A stretch of 64,000 nt of DNA from Halicephalobus mephisto (GCA_009193035.1 SWDT01000024.1:310001-374000), one strand, 5' to 3'; counted from the stretch's first letter, positions 23,901 to 36,033 are shown. Translations and numbers: made by a program. Notes: generated by a model from the sequence alone, not told the origin.

Positions 23901-26328
23901 TATTCTGAAAATACAAAAATTTAGAAATCAATGACCGATAAACTTTTAAAAAATAGTTCCATATATGAATCACAAATTATTCCGAAAATTTACACATAGT
24001 CGGATTTGTATTTAATTTTGTTAAATATTCTTCTAAAAAATTCAGGAAATTAATAAACTTAAAGTTTTAATTTTTTAACGATTATTTTTAAAAATTAACC
24101 AAGCAGATGAAATTAATTTTAAAATTGATTTAATTGTAAAAAAAGAATTATCAGAATCAACAAGTTTGAAACAGAAAACAAGAGAATTCAAAATATAAAA
24201 AATTAAAAAACAAGTGGAAAATTTTCATTTTTTAAATTTTCGATATATGAATTTTCCCCAATTTTCAATTTCCTTCCTTTAGAAAAATATTCGGTAAAAA
24301 TTAAGTAATATCCATCTGAAAACCTTTGAAATGACTGGTAAAAACCTCACAATACATCGAAAATTAAAATCTTTCATATATGAACTACGGAAATTCCAAC
24401 TTACCTCAGCCATCCTCCATAAACCTTGACCACAGCCCGTTCTGGATTGTCCTTATATCTCAAAAATATCTGAGCCCTCCTGCCTTCCGGCCTCTTCAGA
24501 TTCCTCAACGGAATGGGGTCTTCTAAAGGTTCTTCTTCGTCGGTTTCCTCAAAGGGAGCTTGCGTGACGTAATAATTCTCCGGATTATCGCTGATATGGA
24601 ATCTCCTCATGGCTATGTCCCTGATCTGTTCCACCGTCGCTGTTTTCGGGACAGAAGCCGTCCGGAAAACTTGATTCCTGAGAGAGTTGTTTCCGTCATA
24701 GATTCTCAAAATTTCGTAATCGTCTCTTTCCTTTTCCTCTGTTGTGCTCGGTTCATCAGCATTCAATTTCGAAGGAGAACTGACTTTCCTGTTTCCGTCT
24801 TTGGAATCTTTGTCTTTGATGCTTTCTCCGTCTTCTTTTTTCTCTTGTCCATGGATATTCAGTAATTGCTCCATCGGGAGTTCCGTCCTTGGGATAGTGA
24901 CTGCATTTGGAGGAAGCATGATTTTCCTCAAAGATCCGAAATCGCATTCTTTTTTCACTCTCCTGTAGCACATTGCGTGGGCCGTGATTCCGCACCATTC
25001 GCACCTCATGCCGGTGAAGCACTCGTAGCTGTTGCAGGTTTTTTTACAGTCGATGCATCTGGAGTCTCTTGGAAGATTGCCTTCTCGAAAATGATGATAT
25101 TGTTTGGCAGACACTGTATCAAGACTAGGAACAAATGTGGCAGCTTCTCTACAATCAGACACGGCCAAGTCCTGACAATCAACATGAACATAGTACTCGC
25201 AGACTTCGCACTCAACACTCAGCATGTCGTCGGTTCTTTTCCGACAGACACAACAGAATTTTCGCTTTATGTGCTGAGGTTCGGACCAAGTGTGAGCAAC
25301 TGGGTTCTTGATCAACTGCAAAGCAACCCCACTACAGTAGGAAACTACTGTCCTCAGGCATTTGTCGTGGCAAACAAAGTTGCAAACTGAAATAAATCCG
25401 ATCAATAATTTCACATCTGGAGTTCTCATGGGTAATTTTCAAAGTTATTCGATCTAATCAAAAATGAACTTCATGATTGATGTTTCGCTAAATACCATAT
25501 TATCATGGAAATTTTTTTCGAAATAATCTCGACACGAAATTCTGCAATTTGAGGAAATTTAACTTTTTTACAGTAATTCACTAAAGTTCGATGAAATTTA
25601 AAAAATTATTTCGATTTTTGCAATTTTTAAAAATTTTTGGAAAATTTTCTACAGTATGGTCTGCGATTTTAGGAATATCAAACGTCTTCTAGATACCGTA
25701 ATTTCCGAAGTAATTTTAGAAATTTCAATGATACTTAAAATTGTAGAACATATTCTGAAAAATCCAACAGTATACTGTACTTTGGTATTACTGTACAGGA
25801 AAACAGTAATTTCGAAATTGTAAGTCATACTGTACTTGAACTGCTTTGGAAATAAAATGACAACATGTACTCTAAGCTAGATGCAGACCTAACCTATATC
25901 TAATATTAATCCTTTGAGGATTTAGTACAGTATGATTGACAATTTTAGAAATACCAGTTGTGTCCCATATGCCATAACTTCGGAAACCGGAACTTCGAAG
26001 ACATCATTGCCACTTAAAATCACACAACATGTTCTGAAAAATCCACTAATATACAGTACTTTGGTATTACTGTATAATGGAAAATTTTCAGTAATTTTAA
26101 AATTGTGAAATATACTGTTTTTTGAAGTATTTTGTTCAAAGATGGTTTTTTAACTTTGGAGACGAACTCACCTTCACAAGCAAATCCCTGGCTTATCATG
26201 CCCCATATCTTGTCGCAACAGTGATGGCAGTAGACTGGCTTCCCCCAGGACTTTTTCACAAAGTAGTGCCCGTGATCTCGGCCTACAGCCATCAAGTTGG
26301 CATCCACGTTGTGGCCTTCTGCAGTCAT
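20907..26328 (-). CDS. dgk-1: Diacylglycerol kinase, theta type (DGK-1-like)
   Basis: Phosphorylates diacylglycerol to phosphatidic acid, ending DAG signalling; in C. elegans DGK-1 opposes Gq/UNC-13-driven transmitter release. Exons in transcript order: 26172-26328, 24405-25386, 23700-23904, 23231-23378, 21937-22958, 21800-21883, 20907-21029, summing exactly to 907 codons (906 aa; worm DGK-1 is about 950). Three C1 domains lie at about residues 21-71 (HYFVKKSWGKPVYCHHC..CEVCNFVCHDKC), 84-131 and 150-201. A Lys/Glu/Ser-rich linker, RA-type domains (about 270-450) and the catalytic domain follow, with the glycine-rich ATP site AAGGDGTIGW near residue 617 and [20 protein letters not shown]. The accessory domain ends DDWPVQVDGEPHIQPAGTI. 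This theta layout (three C1, RA, catalytic) separates it from EF-hand DGKs. ATG 26328 is the minimal start; see the possible upstream exon at 29470-29542. Confidence 0.95.
21224..21240 (+). repeat. Dispersed ATTCGTGTCAGGACC motif, solo copy
   Basis: CATTCGTGTCAGGACC followed by AAAATTAAG, matching the terminal repeat of MITE family 1. It sits 17 bp from MITE family 2 copy B. Other solo copies: 15350, 15488, 18500, 31310, 31865, 35135, 39102, 40004. Confidence 0.6.
21257..21516 (+). mobile_element. MITE-like element, family 2, copy B
   Basis: Inverted partner of 14005-14268, with few differences over about 260 bp, in the last-but-one-to-last exon intron of the kinase gene. Ends CGTTTCGTGAAAGTTGAAGA and (reverse complement) TTTTATGAAAGTCAGAAGG form the terminal repeats. 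The high identity of the two copies implies recent mobility. Confidence 0.7.
23520..23640 (-). repeat. tRNA-like sequence (pseudogene or SINE head) in a kinase intron
   Basis: Read on the minus strand, TAGCTCAATCAGAAAAAGCG resembles a pol III box A and GGTTCGGTTCC lies about 44 bases later, as box B would. A second T-arm-like palindrome CGTTCGAATCCTGAACG and a hairpin AGCCACC..GGTGGCT are adjacent. No matching acceptor stem is seen, so this is not called as a functional tRNA. Confidence 0.35.
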
Positions 26329-26387
26329 TTCTTCACTTACAGAATCCAGATGCTAACTGCTTTCGAGTGCCCTGGGCGGCCGACAAT

Positions 26388-29300
26388 CTAAACATAAAAA
26401 AATTATTTATATGAAATAAAATGTTTCGTTTTAGTCAGAGTAGGCGCAAATTGGCTTCGTTACAAAAAGTGAATTTCAAAAGGCAGATTGCCAAATGCGT
26501 TTTTCTGGAGCTAAGAACCAGTTCGGGAGATTCTCGAAGGGAAATTTTTCATGACAATCGTTCAAGTCAGATGAATTCAGAATTGTGATTTTTAAATTTA
26601 TTAAAAAATAAGCTTCAAATCACTTCCAAATTAGTTTTATCCATTCCACAAAGTACTGTAACTAAAAACATCTAAATCCAAATTTCTCAATGCTGGTCTA
26701 AATGTTCGAAAATTACAGTAATCCTGTATGAAAATTGATATTTAAATTTTTTTAAATTTCTTGATTTTTTTAATTTTGAATAAAAAGTTGAATTTTAAAG
26801 TTGTCAAATTCCAAAAATCAAACAAAATGGACCTTTTTTTCCTCGAAATTTTCCCTAATTACATGATTGGATTACAGTACTCAGAAAACAATTAGGAAAT
26901 TTCTTCCATTTCGAAGTACAGTATAACTAGGATATCCGTAAAAAACAATTTGTGACAAATCTTAATCCATGGAATTCAGATTAGGGATTTCTGTAGTAAA
27001 TCTGAACAAAGACGATCGATGATTAAATTTTACAAAAAATATTTCATGAATTTCGGAAATATTAAAAGATAATTTTCTGCATAATCAAAGATTCCATGAT
27101 CGAAAAACTTTAAGTTCTGTAATTTCGTAAAAATCCAAAAAAAATAAAAATCCAAAATTAATTTTGATTTTTCGAGATTTTGAATGTTTTATTTTTTAAC
27201 ATCTTCTAGAAATTCGAACATGTATGGAAATTAAAAAATAAAAAAAATAAAATATTCAAAATTTATGAAACATGACATTAAAAGTAATGAGACCATTATT
27301 CCCACCAGAACCAAAGTTGAACAACATGACTTCCTCCTTTGAACTCGGAGTACTGTAACTGGCAGGGCAATAATATATTTAAAATCAAAAATAATAAAAA
27401 TTCTAAAATAATTTTGACAATTTCGAAATAATTTTAAAGTTCGTTTTTATTTTTGAATTTTATATAAAATATAAATTTTCCACAGTACTTGATTGTGAGG
27501 GTCGGGGTACTGTAATAACCGGCTGTTAGGACAGAACCACTTCAGTTACTGTAAATATTTAAGAAAGAATAACATCACAATAGTGAATCGGACAAGTCCA
27601 GACACCTCTGACTTTCGTAATTGCCCTGAGAATGGACAAACTTTACAATTCCCGGGTTCCAAGGGAATTATCACAATCCCCAGAGACTGACCATTTAAAA
27701 TACAAAAAAAAAACAAATTCAACAAGTTTTTATCAACGTCATTTCTTGGTTTTTAGAAATCTCTACATGGCCAAGTGCCAGTCTCTCATTTAACCACGCG
27801 CAAACATTACGTGGCTGCCATAAAACATAAATGGCAAATTGGTCGTGACTTTGTGACTCGAGGAATTGCCTTGTCCCCAGGGCTTGTTAGACTTTTCGGC
27901 AAAAGCGGGAAATTGATAAAAATCTGTCTAAATGACGAAGGTTACTCAGGGAAAACTGAATTTCGACAACACTGAAGAATTCGAAAATAATTATTTTTCG
28001 TTTAACGTCCGATATCTTATTTTTACTAAGATTACTGTAGAAGAAAAATATGAAAAATTACTGATAAAATTCGTTTAATTAATGGTTTTTTGAAAGTTGT
28101 TCGGTGTGGAGAGAACACTTGCGCTCGACAAAAGTGAAAGAAAACGAACGAATTTTCCCTTTGAGACACTCCGGAAAATTAATACCCAGAAAGTTCCAGG
28201 TTCGAATCTCATCGGTGAAAAATCTTATTTTTTAATCAATCATTTTTACAAATTAAATCCCCTACTTTCAAAGTCATTCTGGATCAACTTCGGATATATG
28301 AAAGTCGTCAAATAACTTCAGAAATCAAACTACCAAGATGTTTGAAAATTTTCAAACTTTTCAAAAAACAATTTTAAAAATAAAATTTTTAGGAAATTTA
28401 CTTCAGAGTCGAAAACTGGAGTAAAATTATTGATTTTTATTCTGATTTCGAGGTTTTTGATTTAAATTAATTATGTAAAAAATTGTAAATTTTAAAAACC
28501 CGGAAATTACGGTATTGTTGAGGATTTTAACAATTTCCAAAATACTGTAAATAGATAGTGGGTATTTGTCAATCAAAAAATAAACAAAAATATAATTGGA
28601 AATTTGGAATTAAATCGAAAATTACAAATCTTCGTTCAAAAAAAATTCTGAAATTTTTTTGAAATACAAATTCGGAATTAAATAATTTTTTTGAAAATCG
28701 GTAATATTGATTTTGGAAATCAAAAATTTCACAGAAATTCAAAAAATCAAAGTGAATTTTAAAAATATTTTTTAAAATTTAAGAAATTCAAATTTTTCTA
28801 AAACTCCAGATGTAAGATTAAATCTACAGTATTGAGGTTATTTCTATTTCTAATTGCTAAACTACATAACCTTTTCCAAAGCTATAAAAACTAAATTTCG
28901 AAATTTCAAAAATAACTGATATAATACAGATAATGGCAAATGAAATTTTAAACGTCATTTAGATTTAGAAAAAAATCATTTTTTGAAAATTTTTAAAGAA
29001 AAATTATTTTTTTTTTGGAAAAATTATTTTTTTTTGGAAATTGTTAAAGAAAAATTATTTTTTTTTTGAAATTTTTAAAGAAAAATTACTTTTTTTTGAA
29101 AAAATCATTTTTTTTTTGAAATTTTTAAAGAAAAATTACTTTTTTTTGGAAAATTTATTTTTTTTGGAAATTTTTAAAGAAAAATTTAATTGTTTAAGTT
29201 TGATCTTGAAGCGATTAATTATTTTTCAAATTTAATAGATTTTTATTTTTTTCTATTTTTTATATACTTTTAAAAAGTTTAAAATTAATTTAAAAAATAA

Positions 29301-29469
29301 TTTTTTGTCGAGACAAAAGTTGAATGAATTTTTTTCATCATTTTCCCTTCAGGAAAAGGATTTAACAAAGTAAACCGAATTTATCTGAAGTCATCGTCAT
29401 GAAGGAAATTTCAATAAAATAATTAAAATTGTGTGAAAAAAATTGAAAATTCTGAAAAGCGAAACCCAC
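26388..29469. other. AT-rich interval upstream of the kinase C1 exon (possible long intron)
   Basis: If exon 29470-29542 belongs to the kinase gene, this is a 3.1-kb intron. It holds many short ACTGTA/TACAGT motifs common in rhabditid introns and a T-run minisatellite. A plus-strand ORF at 27775-27975 is comparatively GC-rich but has no family signature. GGTTCGAATCTC at about 28199 resembles a pol III box B without a convincing box A. Confidence 0.4.
28970..29195. repeat. Minisatellite of T-runs and AAAGAAAAATTA
   Basis: Five to six imperfect copies of a unit of about 30-60 bp built from a T homopolymer, GGAAATTTTTAAAGAAAAATTA. The overlapping Phe/Lys-rich ORF is an artefact of composition. 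Confidence 0.8.
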
Positions 29470-29542
29470 CTACTTGAAGGCTCTGACTACTATCAGCCTC
29501 GATCAACTTCTGTCTGATTGGAACCGGCTCGAAAATGGCCAT
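29470..29542 (-). CDS. Candidate first coding exon of the diacylglycerol kinase
   Basis: ATG at 29542 encodes 24 residues (MAIFEPVPIRQKL..SLQV) and ends at a donor GTGGGT in phase 1. The nearest phase-compatible acceptor on this strand is TATGTTTAG ending at 26388, which would extend the kinase exon to 26387. The joined frame is the kinase frame, but it contains one TAG at 26353-26355, ten codons before ATG 26328. Either this exon is a leader and translation starts at 26328, or the TAG is a sequence error, allele or readthrough codon, or the exon belongs to another transcript. Confidence 0.4.
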
Positions 29543-31899
29543 AACAGCATTATCTCCAGTTAGCTTCGAGATTTAGGAAATCCACAAATGTCAATTTTCT
29601 ACAATTTTAATTTCTCCAAATTGGGCTAAGTTGCACTGCTCCTAAGTGACGAACAAGAAAAATTCGGAATTTTCTGGCAATTTCGTATTTTTTGGATACT
29701 GTAGAATAGTCCGAGGAGATGGAACCGGAGAAGTGAAGTCGGCACGGAGGAATCTGAAAAACTTTAATAATTTCGAAATTTTTGTTTTCTGATCTCGTTA
29801 AAAGTTCCACTCGAGAGCTGTACTATTGGACTATGGCATCTGGACTCAGGGGATTCACGTCAGAAAAGAAGACCGACTTTCTGTTGACCCATGACAATGA
29901 TGATAAGTGAATTTTCACCGGAACTTGGACCAATTAAGGCCCAGACAGGACCTCCAAGGGGCTCAATGGGGTCTTAAACATCGTTCGGGGATTATTTTTC
30001 TAACAAATTTTAATTTCGATTAAAAATTTGATTTTTATCTGGTTGTTTGTCTTTGAAAATCACTTTAATATTTAACTATTTTTAAGAATATTTTGTTTTT
30101 CCAAATTTAAAAAGAAAAAAAAATCAATCTGGTGGTCCTGACACGAAGAATTTTAAATTCACTTTTTGATTGAAAATTTTGTTCTTAATGTTTTAAAAAC
30201 CCGGTCAAGAAACCAAAGGGGGTACCTGAATATCGTGTCAGAACCATTAAAACTTAAAAAATAAAAATTAAAAAAAAAAAAAGAATAAAAAAATTTTAAA
30301 AAAAGAATAAAAAAAATTTAAAAAAAAACAATTTTTCAATCATAATTTTCACACGAAATCCATACGGTATGATCTTGCGTAACTTTGCAAATTTATCAAA
30401 TAATAAAAATTCTCAAGCGGTCTTACCAAGACTTCAAAAAACCATTTTTTAGTTTTTCGAACATAAATAACTTTAATGTCTATCAACTTCCCGAAAAACT
30501 TCTGAGAACCCTAGTTCCTTTTTTCTCCCAAAATGAAATAATTCAGACGTTAACGTCAATTTACAGTAGTTCCAAATTTGTCCTGTGCAAAACATAAAAA
30601 ATTAGTTTACAACATTAAGGCGGTAAAGACCTGAGTTGAAATAAAACATCTGGGACTGCCACTGTCAACTGCAAAAAGGTCCAATTTGGGAATGGAATAT
30701 TGGACAATCTTCAAAAGGTACTATTTTTTATAAAAAATAAAAAAAGTTATTAAAAAAAAATTACAAATAAAAATTTTAAAAATTAAAAAATTAAAAAAAT
30801 CAAAAAAATATTAATAAAAAACAAATTTAAATTTCAAATTTAAAAAAATGTTAATCAAAAAAAAAATTAAAAAATAAATAAAATATATAAATTTAACAAA
30901 AATTTAAAAAATTAATTTAATTTGAATTTAAAAAATAAGTTTGAAATAAATCAGGATCATTATCTTGTCAGAAGTACTGTAGAAATGTATTTTAAATAAT
31001 TTCGGGAATATTGAATATAAATGAGTCCAAATATCCTAAATTATCGAAAAATGATTAAAATTCAAAAACCGAAACACTAATCTGATAAAAATTTAAAATT
31101 AACAATTTTTAAAAAATAAAAAAGTAATTTTTTAAATTTTGAAAAATAATTTTTTTAATTTTATTTTTTTATAATTTTTAAATTTTATTTTTTTTTAATT
31201 TTTAAATTTTGAAAAATAATTTTTTAAATTTTATTTTTTTTATAATTTTTAAATTTAAAAAAATAAATTTAGAACTTTTCAAAAATAAACAAAAAAAATG
31301 AATATTATTCGTTTCGGGACCAAAATGAAAAAAACCTGTGCTGAGGTCTACAAAAAAGTCAAAATCGAAATTTTAATTTTAATTTTAAAAAATTTTCATT
31401 TTGCTTAAAAATTCCAGACAGATCGGTTGACATTTCTGTTTACATCTATGAAGATTACGAAATCAAAACAAAATTAGCACTTTGCCTGCAAAATTAAAAC
31501 AAGCCGACTGACTCAATTGTCGTGTGAAAATTCAATTTGACTTTGATTTTGACGTTGAATTTTTTATAGACCTCAACATTGTTCTTTTTAATAATAATTA
31601 AAAATTAAAAATTACTTCCAAAAAACGCTTCAAAAACATTAAAAAATAAAATTTAAAAAATAATTTTCTTCAAATTTAACGAAATAACTTACTTTAGTTA
31701 TTATTTTTAATAATTTTAAACAAACTTGAAAATTTTGGATTTACTAAATTCCATAAAGTTACTAAATTTACTAAATTTCATAGTTACTAAATTTACTAAA
31801 TTCCATAAAGTTACTAAATTTACTAAATTTCATAGTTACTAAAGTTACTAAAAAACCGTGGTTCGTTTCAGGACCAAAATGGAACAACTCTGTTCCTTC
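29543..31899. other. Gene-poor interval
   Basis: Holds a more GC-balanced stretch at 29600-29960, perhaps promoter of the minus-strand transcript. It also has a short inverted pair of the family-1 motif at about 30122-30250 (GGTCCTGACACGAAG and ATCGTGTCAGAACC, about 100 bp apart), very AT-rich low-complexity DNA at 30250-31300, and a tandem TTACTAAATTTACTAAATT repeat at 31738-31855. No gene supported. Confidence 0.5.
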
Positions 31900-32830
31900 G
31901 AGGGACGAAACCCCTTCCCAACTCTAATTTGACTATTTGACTCATTTTCATTTTCAGCAATCTCCAGTCGATTTTTGGGGAAGCAGTCCTCAAAAGGGCT
32001 AGCCCTGCTTGAAGCCACTGGTGGCCACAGTCTTGCTTTCCTTTTCTAGAGGCAAGTGAGTGAGAAAGAGTCCGTGCCGTCGACACGCTCCCAGCGCTCA
32101 AGCTCGTTCTGCTTGCCTCGAGGCTTGATGCTGTCCTGAAGACTTGCCCATTCTGTTGGATTCTGAGGTTTGGAGAAATTTTCTCCAATAAATTTTTAAA
32201 TCTCAAAATTCAGAAAAATTAAAAGTAAAAATTCAATTTTTTGACAAAAATCTTTAAAAAAATTAATTTTAAACAAAAGTGAAAAAATTTAAAAATAAGC
32301 AAAATGTGGGAATAAATAATGTTGAAAAATAATCATAAAAGTAATAAATGAAATATTTCGAAATTTACGGAAAATCGAAATTCAAAATCTACAGTATGCG
32401 GTCAGAAAAACAAGTTTTTGACTTTATTGATCCTAAAAATCCAAAAACACGTCCAATTAAGTCTAATAATCAAGAAATTTCCGATTTTAAATAAGAAATT
32501 CAAAAAATTTCGAAAAACAAAATTTTTTTGAAAAATTTGAAAGAATTTTTACTTTTTCGATTAAAATCCCCAATTAACCCCAGCTATTCCCCTTTGACAA
32601 CTTTTTAAAAAATAAAAAAAGCAAAAATATACATTGGTAAACCGAACCAGAACGAGAAAACTGGGACCAAGACAGTTGTGGTTCTCTTGTGGCCAAGAAA
32701 GAGCAAACCGGCCGCGGCAAGGCGGCCTAGTTCAGTGCCACTGGCTGTGTTCATCGACGTGTTGAAGGAGAGACTCGACAAAGACGAGAGAAAGGTTCCA
32801 TAAAAGAAGAAATCCACGCAGAGAAGCAGA
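31900..32830. other. GC-balanced islands with open frames on both strands
   Basis: Two islands (31900-32170 and 32600-32830) stand out from the AT-rich surroundings. On the minus strand the first contains an acceptor-like CCTCAG at about 32168 followed by an open frame beginning NPTEWASLQDSIKPRGK and ending in TAG. The second reads as hydrophobic on the minus strand (ending FWFGLP before a GTATAT donor) but as a plausible charged frame on the plus strand (..FIDVLKERLDKDERKVP). Composition alone cannot choose the strand. They may be exons of an unrecognised gene or promoter/leader DNA. Confidence 0.3.
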
Positions 32831-33815
32831 CTTAGTTCACGTTTTTTTCATTCGTTTCTCTAGTTATTTCTCAATTCAATTTTTTTCGACTATGACGGAC
32901 AAACAGAAAACAGTCGTGAAATAAGCAACATTCTTCCTGGACAAACACGCTGTTGGATTCCTTGACAGAGAACGAGAGGATAAGATGGCAAGGACCACGT
33001 TTTATAAAATAATCGAGGGTGTTTTGAGTTTTGTCCCAGAAATAAAAAATTAAATCAATGTATAATTAAACAAAAAACGCCAACTTGACCTTGTCCATGA
33101 CGTCACAACCTTTCCCTCCGAGACCATTTAATAATTTTCTTTTTAAATTTTACCAAAGAATTATAATTTTTTATTCTTAACAAAAATCCAACTTTCCATA
33201 TAGAAAACTTTTAAAATTAATTTTAATAAAAAAGTTTAAAAATTTTTTAAATAAAAAATAAAATTTAGAAAAAATATTTAAATAAAAATATTTAAAAAAA
33301 ATAAATTTGAATAAAAATATTTTAAAAAAAAATAAATTTAAATACTTTTGGATGAAAAATTAAACTTTTTTAAATAAAATTAATAATTTTTTAAACTTCT
33401 TTTAAAATTTTCATCAACAAATACTTTAAAAATTAATGATTTTTAAAGATTTGTTTATTTGTAAAAATTGTAATTTAAAAATTATTTAAAACAAAGTTTT
33501 TAAAATAAAACTTTACAGTTATCGGACACGATTTTATTTTGTAAAAAATTTTTCTACAAGATATCGGAAAACAGACTTCTCTAAATCGATCGATTGATCA
33601 ATGTGCCAAGGACAAAACCGTTGGCGCCAATCCCGGCCATCGATCGGATGTGGATTTTCCATTTTTCGTCGGTATTATATAAAATAAATATTTCCACATA
33701 ATTTGTGAATTTTATTAATCAAAGTGGTCTAGACATTTAACCTTCAATAAAATTGAAAAAAATGTCTTTTTAAAAAGCACGTTATAATCGAATAAAAAAT
33801 ATATGAAAAAGTTAC

Positions 33816-34180
33816 TTTTTTAAACTTCTCTAACTTGTCCAATATCTAATGAATTTCAATAATTTCTTTTTTATTAAACTTACATGAACTAGTTGTTTAA
33901 TTTAATATAAAAATGATAAAATTAGAAGTAATTCTTAAACGGAAATTAAACGTAACAAAGAGTTTTTAATATTTCATAAGAGAAACTTTGAACTCTTGGC
34001 GTTCTGTTCCGAAAATTTTTCCACTTCTTATTTTTAAAAATTTTTATTTTTTTTATATTTTTTAAAATTTTTGATTTTGGATTATTTTTCGATCATAAAC
34101 GAAATAATAAACTCATGCAAATTATAAAAAAAGAATTATCAAAATTCATTAAATATTAAATAAGTTAGAGAACTTTAAAA
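33816..34180. mobile_element. MITE-like element, family 3, copy A
   Basis: About 365 bp with imperfect terminal inverted repeats (TTTTTTAAACTTCTCTAAC and GTTAGAGAACTTTAAAA). The core TTGGCGTTCTGTTCCGAAAA and ATCATAAACGAAATAATAAA recurs at about 18985, 36265 and 41463. Confidence 0.65.
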
Positions 34181-34404
34181 TTCAAACTTTTTTGAAAAGT
34201 TTCAAATTTTTAAAAATCGTTTTTATAAACATAGAATTTCTTGAAATTAGACATAGTACCTAAACTACTCCCAAACCTTCTTAAATATCTTCGCAAAATT
34301 AGAAATTGTATGCAAAAGCAAGAATCTTTTTTTAGAAACATATGACGTCAGACAAAAAAGTTATTCAGCATTTTTTGTCATCACTCTTTCGTTATTCTTC
34401 AAAT

Positions 34405-34614
34405 TCAAATTCGTTGTTGTTGTTCAGAATGCCGTGGCGGATTTCGAAGAGGAACGGAAACAGCGGCAGTCAACTCTTTTTCCTTGTTAGTTGAGCGTGA
34501 AATGGATTTGCCTTTGATGATGTCCTTATTTGCAGATTGGTGGAATTGGTGTCTTTTTTTGAAAAAAGAGAAATTGCTTGGTATTTGAAAATCGAGATTT
34601 CCATACAACTGCAA
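34405..34614 (-). CDS. Candidate 69-aa basic protein or terminal exon
   Basis: Open frame from ATG 34614 to TGA 34405. It starts MQLYGNLDFQIPSN, has a Lys/Ser/Thr-rich centre (KGKSISRSTNKEKELTAAV) and ends RNPPRHSEQQQRI. Composition is more codon-like than the flanks. No family, signal or TM seen. Confidence 0.35.
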   Translation of the reverse strand: MQLYGNLDFQIPSNFSFFKKRHQFHQSANKDIIKGKSISRSTNKEKELTAAVSVPLRNPPRHSEQQQRI

Positions 34615-34699
34615 TATTAGTGATAATTAAGTGTAAATTAACCAATGTAATCGTGTCAGTCATGTGGATTTAACTGACGTTGAATTAATTGAACTTTGT

Positions 34700-35040
34700 C
34701 AGGGCAGAAATCTCGAATAGTGTCTAAATAGATTCCGAAATCAAGTCAGCCATCCAATTAAAACAGAGGTACAAGGAATAGCCATCAACCGAGGAAACAT
34801 TAATTTCGCCAAAGAAGCAGTCTCGGATAGTGTCTAAAAGTTGCCGGTAATCGTTCAAATCAGTCACTATCCTGATAGTTGTCACAGGAGTGGAAGGTAT
34901 TTAGGATAGTGTTCATAACAGGAAACAATCGTTCAAACCAGTCACTATCCTGATGGGTTTTGTCCCAAGGATAGTGATTCAGAGGAGAGGACATGGAAAT
35001 GAAGTAGTTACTATCCGAAACTCCGTAGTTAGACTAGTTA
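34700..35040. repeat. GGATAGTG/CACTATCC palindromic array 2
   Basis: Three to four units sharing ATCGTTCAAATCAGTCACTA and ..GGATAGTG.. with array 1 at 19960-20430, about 15 kb away. The family is therefore dispersed as arrays. Confidence 0.7.
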
Positions 35041-35569
35041 GAGTAACTGCAGAATAGACGATTCCAGATGTTATTCAAGAAAGTTACATAATTGTAATTT
35101 GAAAATAATCCAAAATCCAAATCAGATTGCTCAATTTCGGTCTTGACACGAATGACAGTCATGGCTTCAGATGCAATTTTCTAAAATCTCAAGTCTAAAT
35201 TTTTTACATTGTTCAAATTTTTGCGTCTTCTATTTACTGCATGTAAGATAATCAAAAACAGCACTCAGAATCCATTGAAAAAAGTCAAAAGAAGTGAAGT
35301 CATTCTTCACGTCAAGACCAAAGTTAAACGACTTTTTGAAAGACGAATAACGACAATTTTTAATAAATATGTAATTCATCAAAATAGTAACTTTGGAATT
35401 GACGATTCTCAAATTGTTCACTTCAACAATGTTAATTGCTTATTCATATAAAAATAAATCCAAAACTAATTTCCCAACGAAACAGATGGAAAAGTTTATT
35501 TATGGTCTCTTGGTAACCTTACGGTAGTTGAACCAGAATTGAGTTGCTCGTTAGTTCATTAGCCTAGCC

Positions 35570-36033
35570 ATGGCTTCGGATGCTTCCGGCGGAAGTCAAG
35601 GAACAAGTCGGCTTTCTTTCTTCAAAAGCCTTGCTATACTTTTATACAGCAAACTAAAAAAGCTTCTGAGCCTGCTAGAATCACTTTTTTCATTCATTGA
35701 AAGCCAGCAAGCCAGAAAGTCGTTGCAGTCGGAAAAAATGAGGAAAAAAAGCTGAATGAAGCGAGTTTTCTCGTGAATGGGAAAGCCAAACGAGCTCACT
35801 CTGGAGCCTGGGGAAATGGAAAGTGCCTTGTCATTCAGAAAAACGGAAAAATTCGTTTCCAGCTTGATATTACGAATTTATACGGGGGATTAACTGATAT
35901 CTCTCAATTGATTTTGGGATATAGGATCTGGAAATCCAGTCAATCAAGTTCGATGAAAAAATTAACTCAACTTAAAATCCAAAAATTAGTTCATAACACT
36001 GTTTGGAAAACACAGTTCTCTACAATAGAGTAA
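35570..36033 (+). pseudogene. Unrecognised ORF split by a frame break
   Basis: ATG at 35570 (GCCATGG context, preceded at 35559-35563 by a TTAG that could be a splice acceptor) encodes about 56 plausible residues, including an amphipathic or membrane-like helix (LAILLYSKLKKLLSLLESLF), then meets TGA at 35753. A second open frame overlaps it from the A-run near 35735 and continues to 36033 through segments such as SFLVNGKAKRAHSGAWGNGK and KNGKIRFQLDITNL. A one-base difference in the A-run at about 35732-35737 would join the two. Either an assembly homopolymer error or a broken gene; no family recognised. Confidence 0.4.

Noticed and set aside
28190..28215. GGTTCGAATCTC resembling a tRNA box B
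   Set aside because: No box A at the right distance and no cloverleaf could be drawn.
29041..29235. Phe/Lys-rich ORF
   Set aside because: Translation of a T-run minisatellite.
31868..32206. 112-aa minus-strand ORF
   Set aside because: Another frame of the same island looks more protein-like and this ORF runs into a MITE-end motif.
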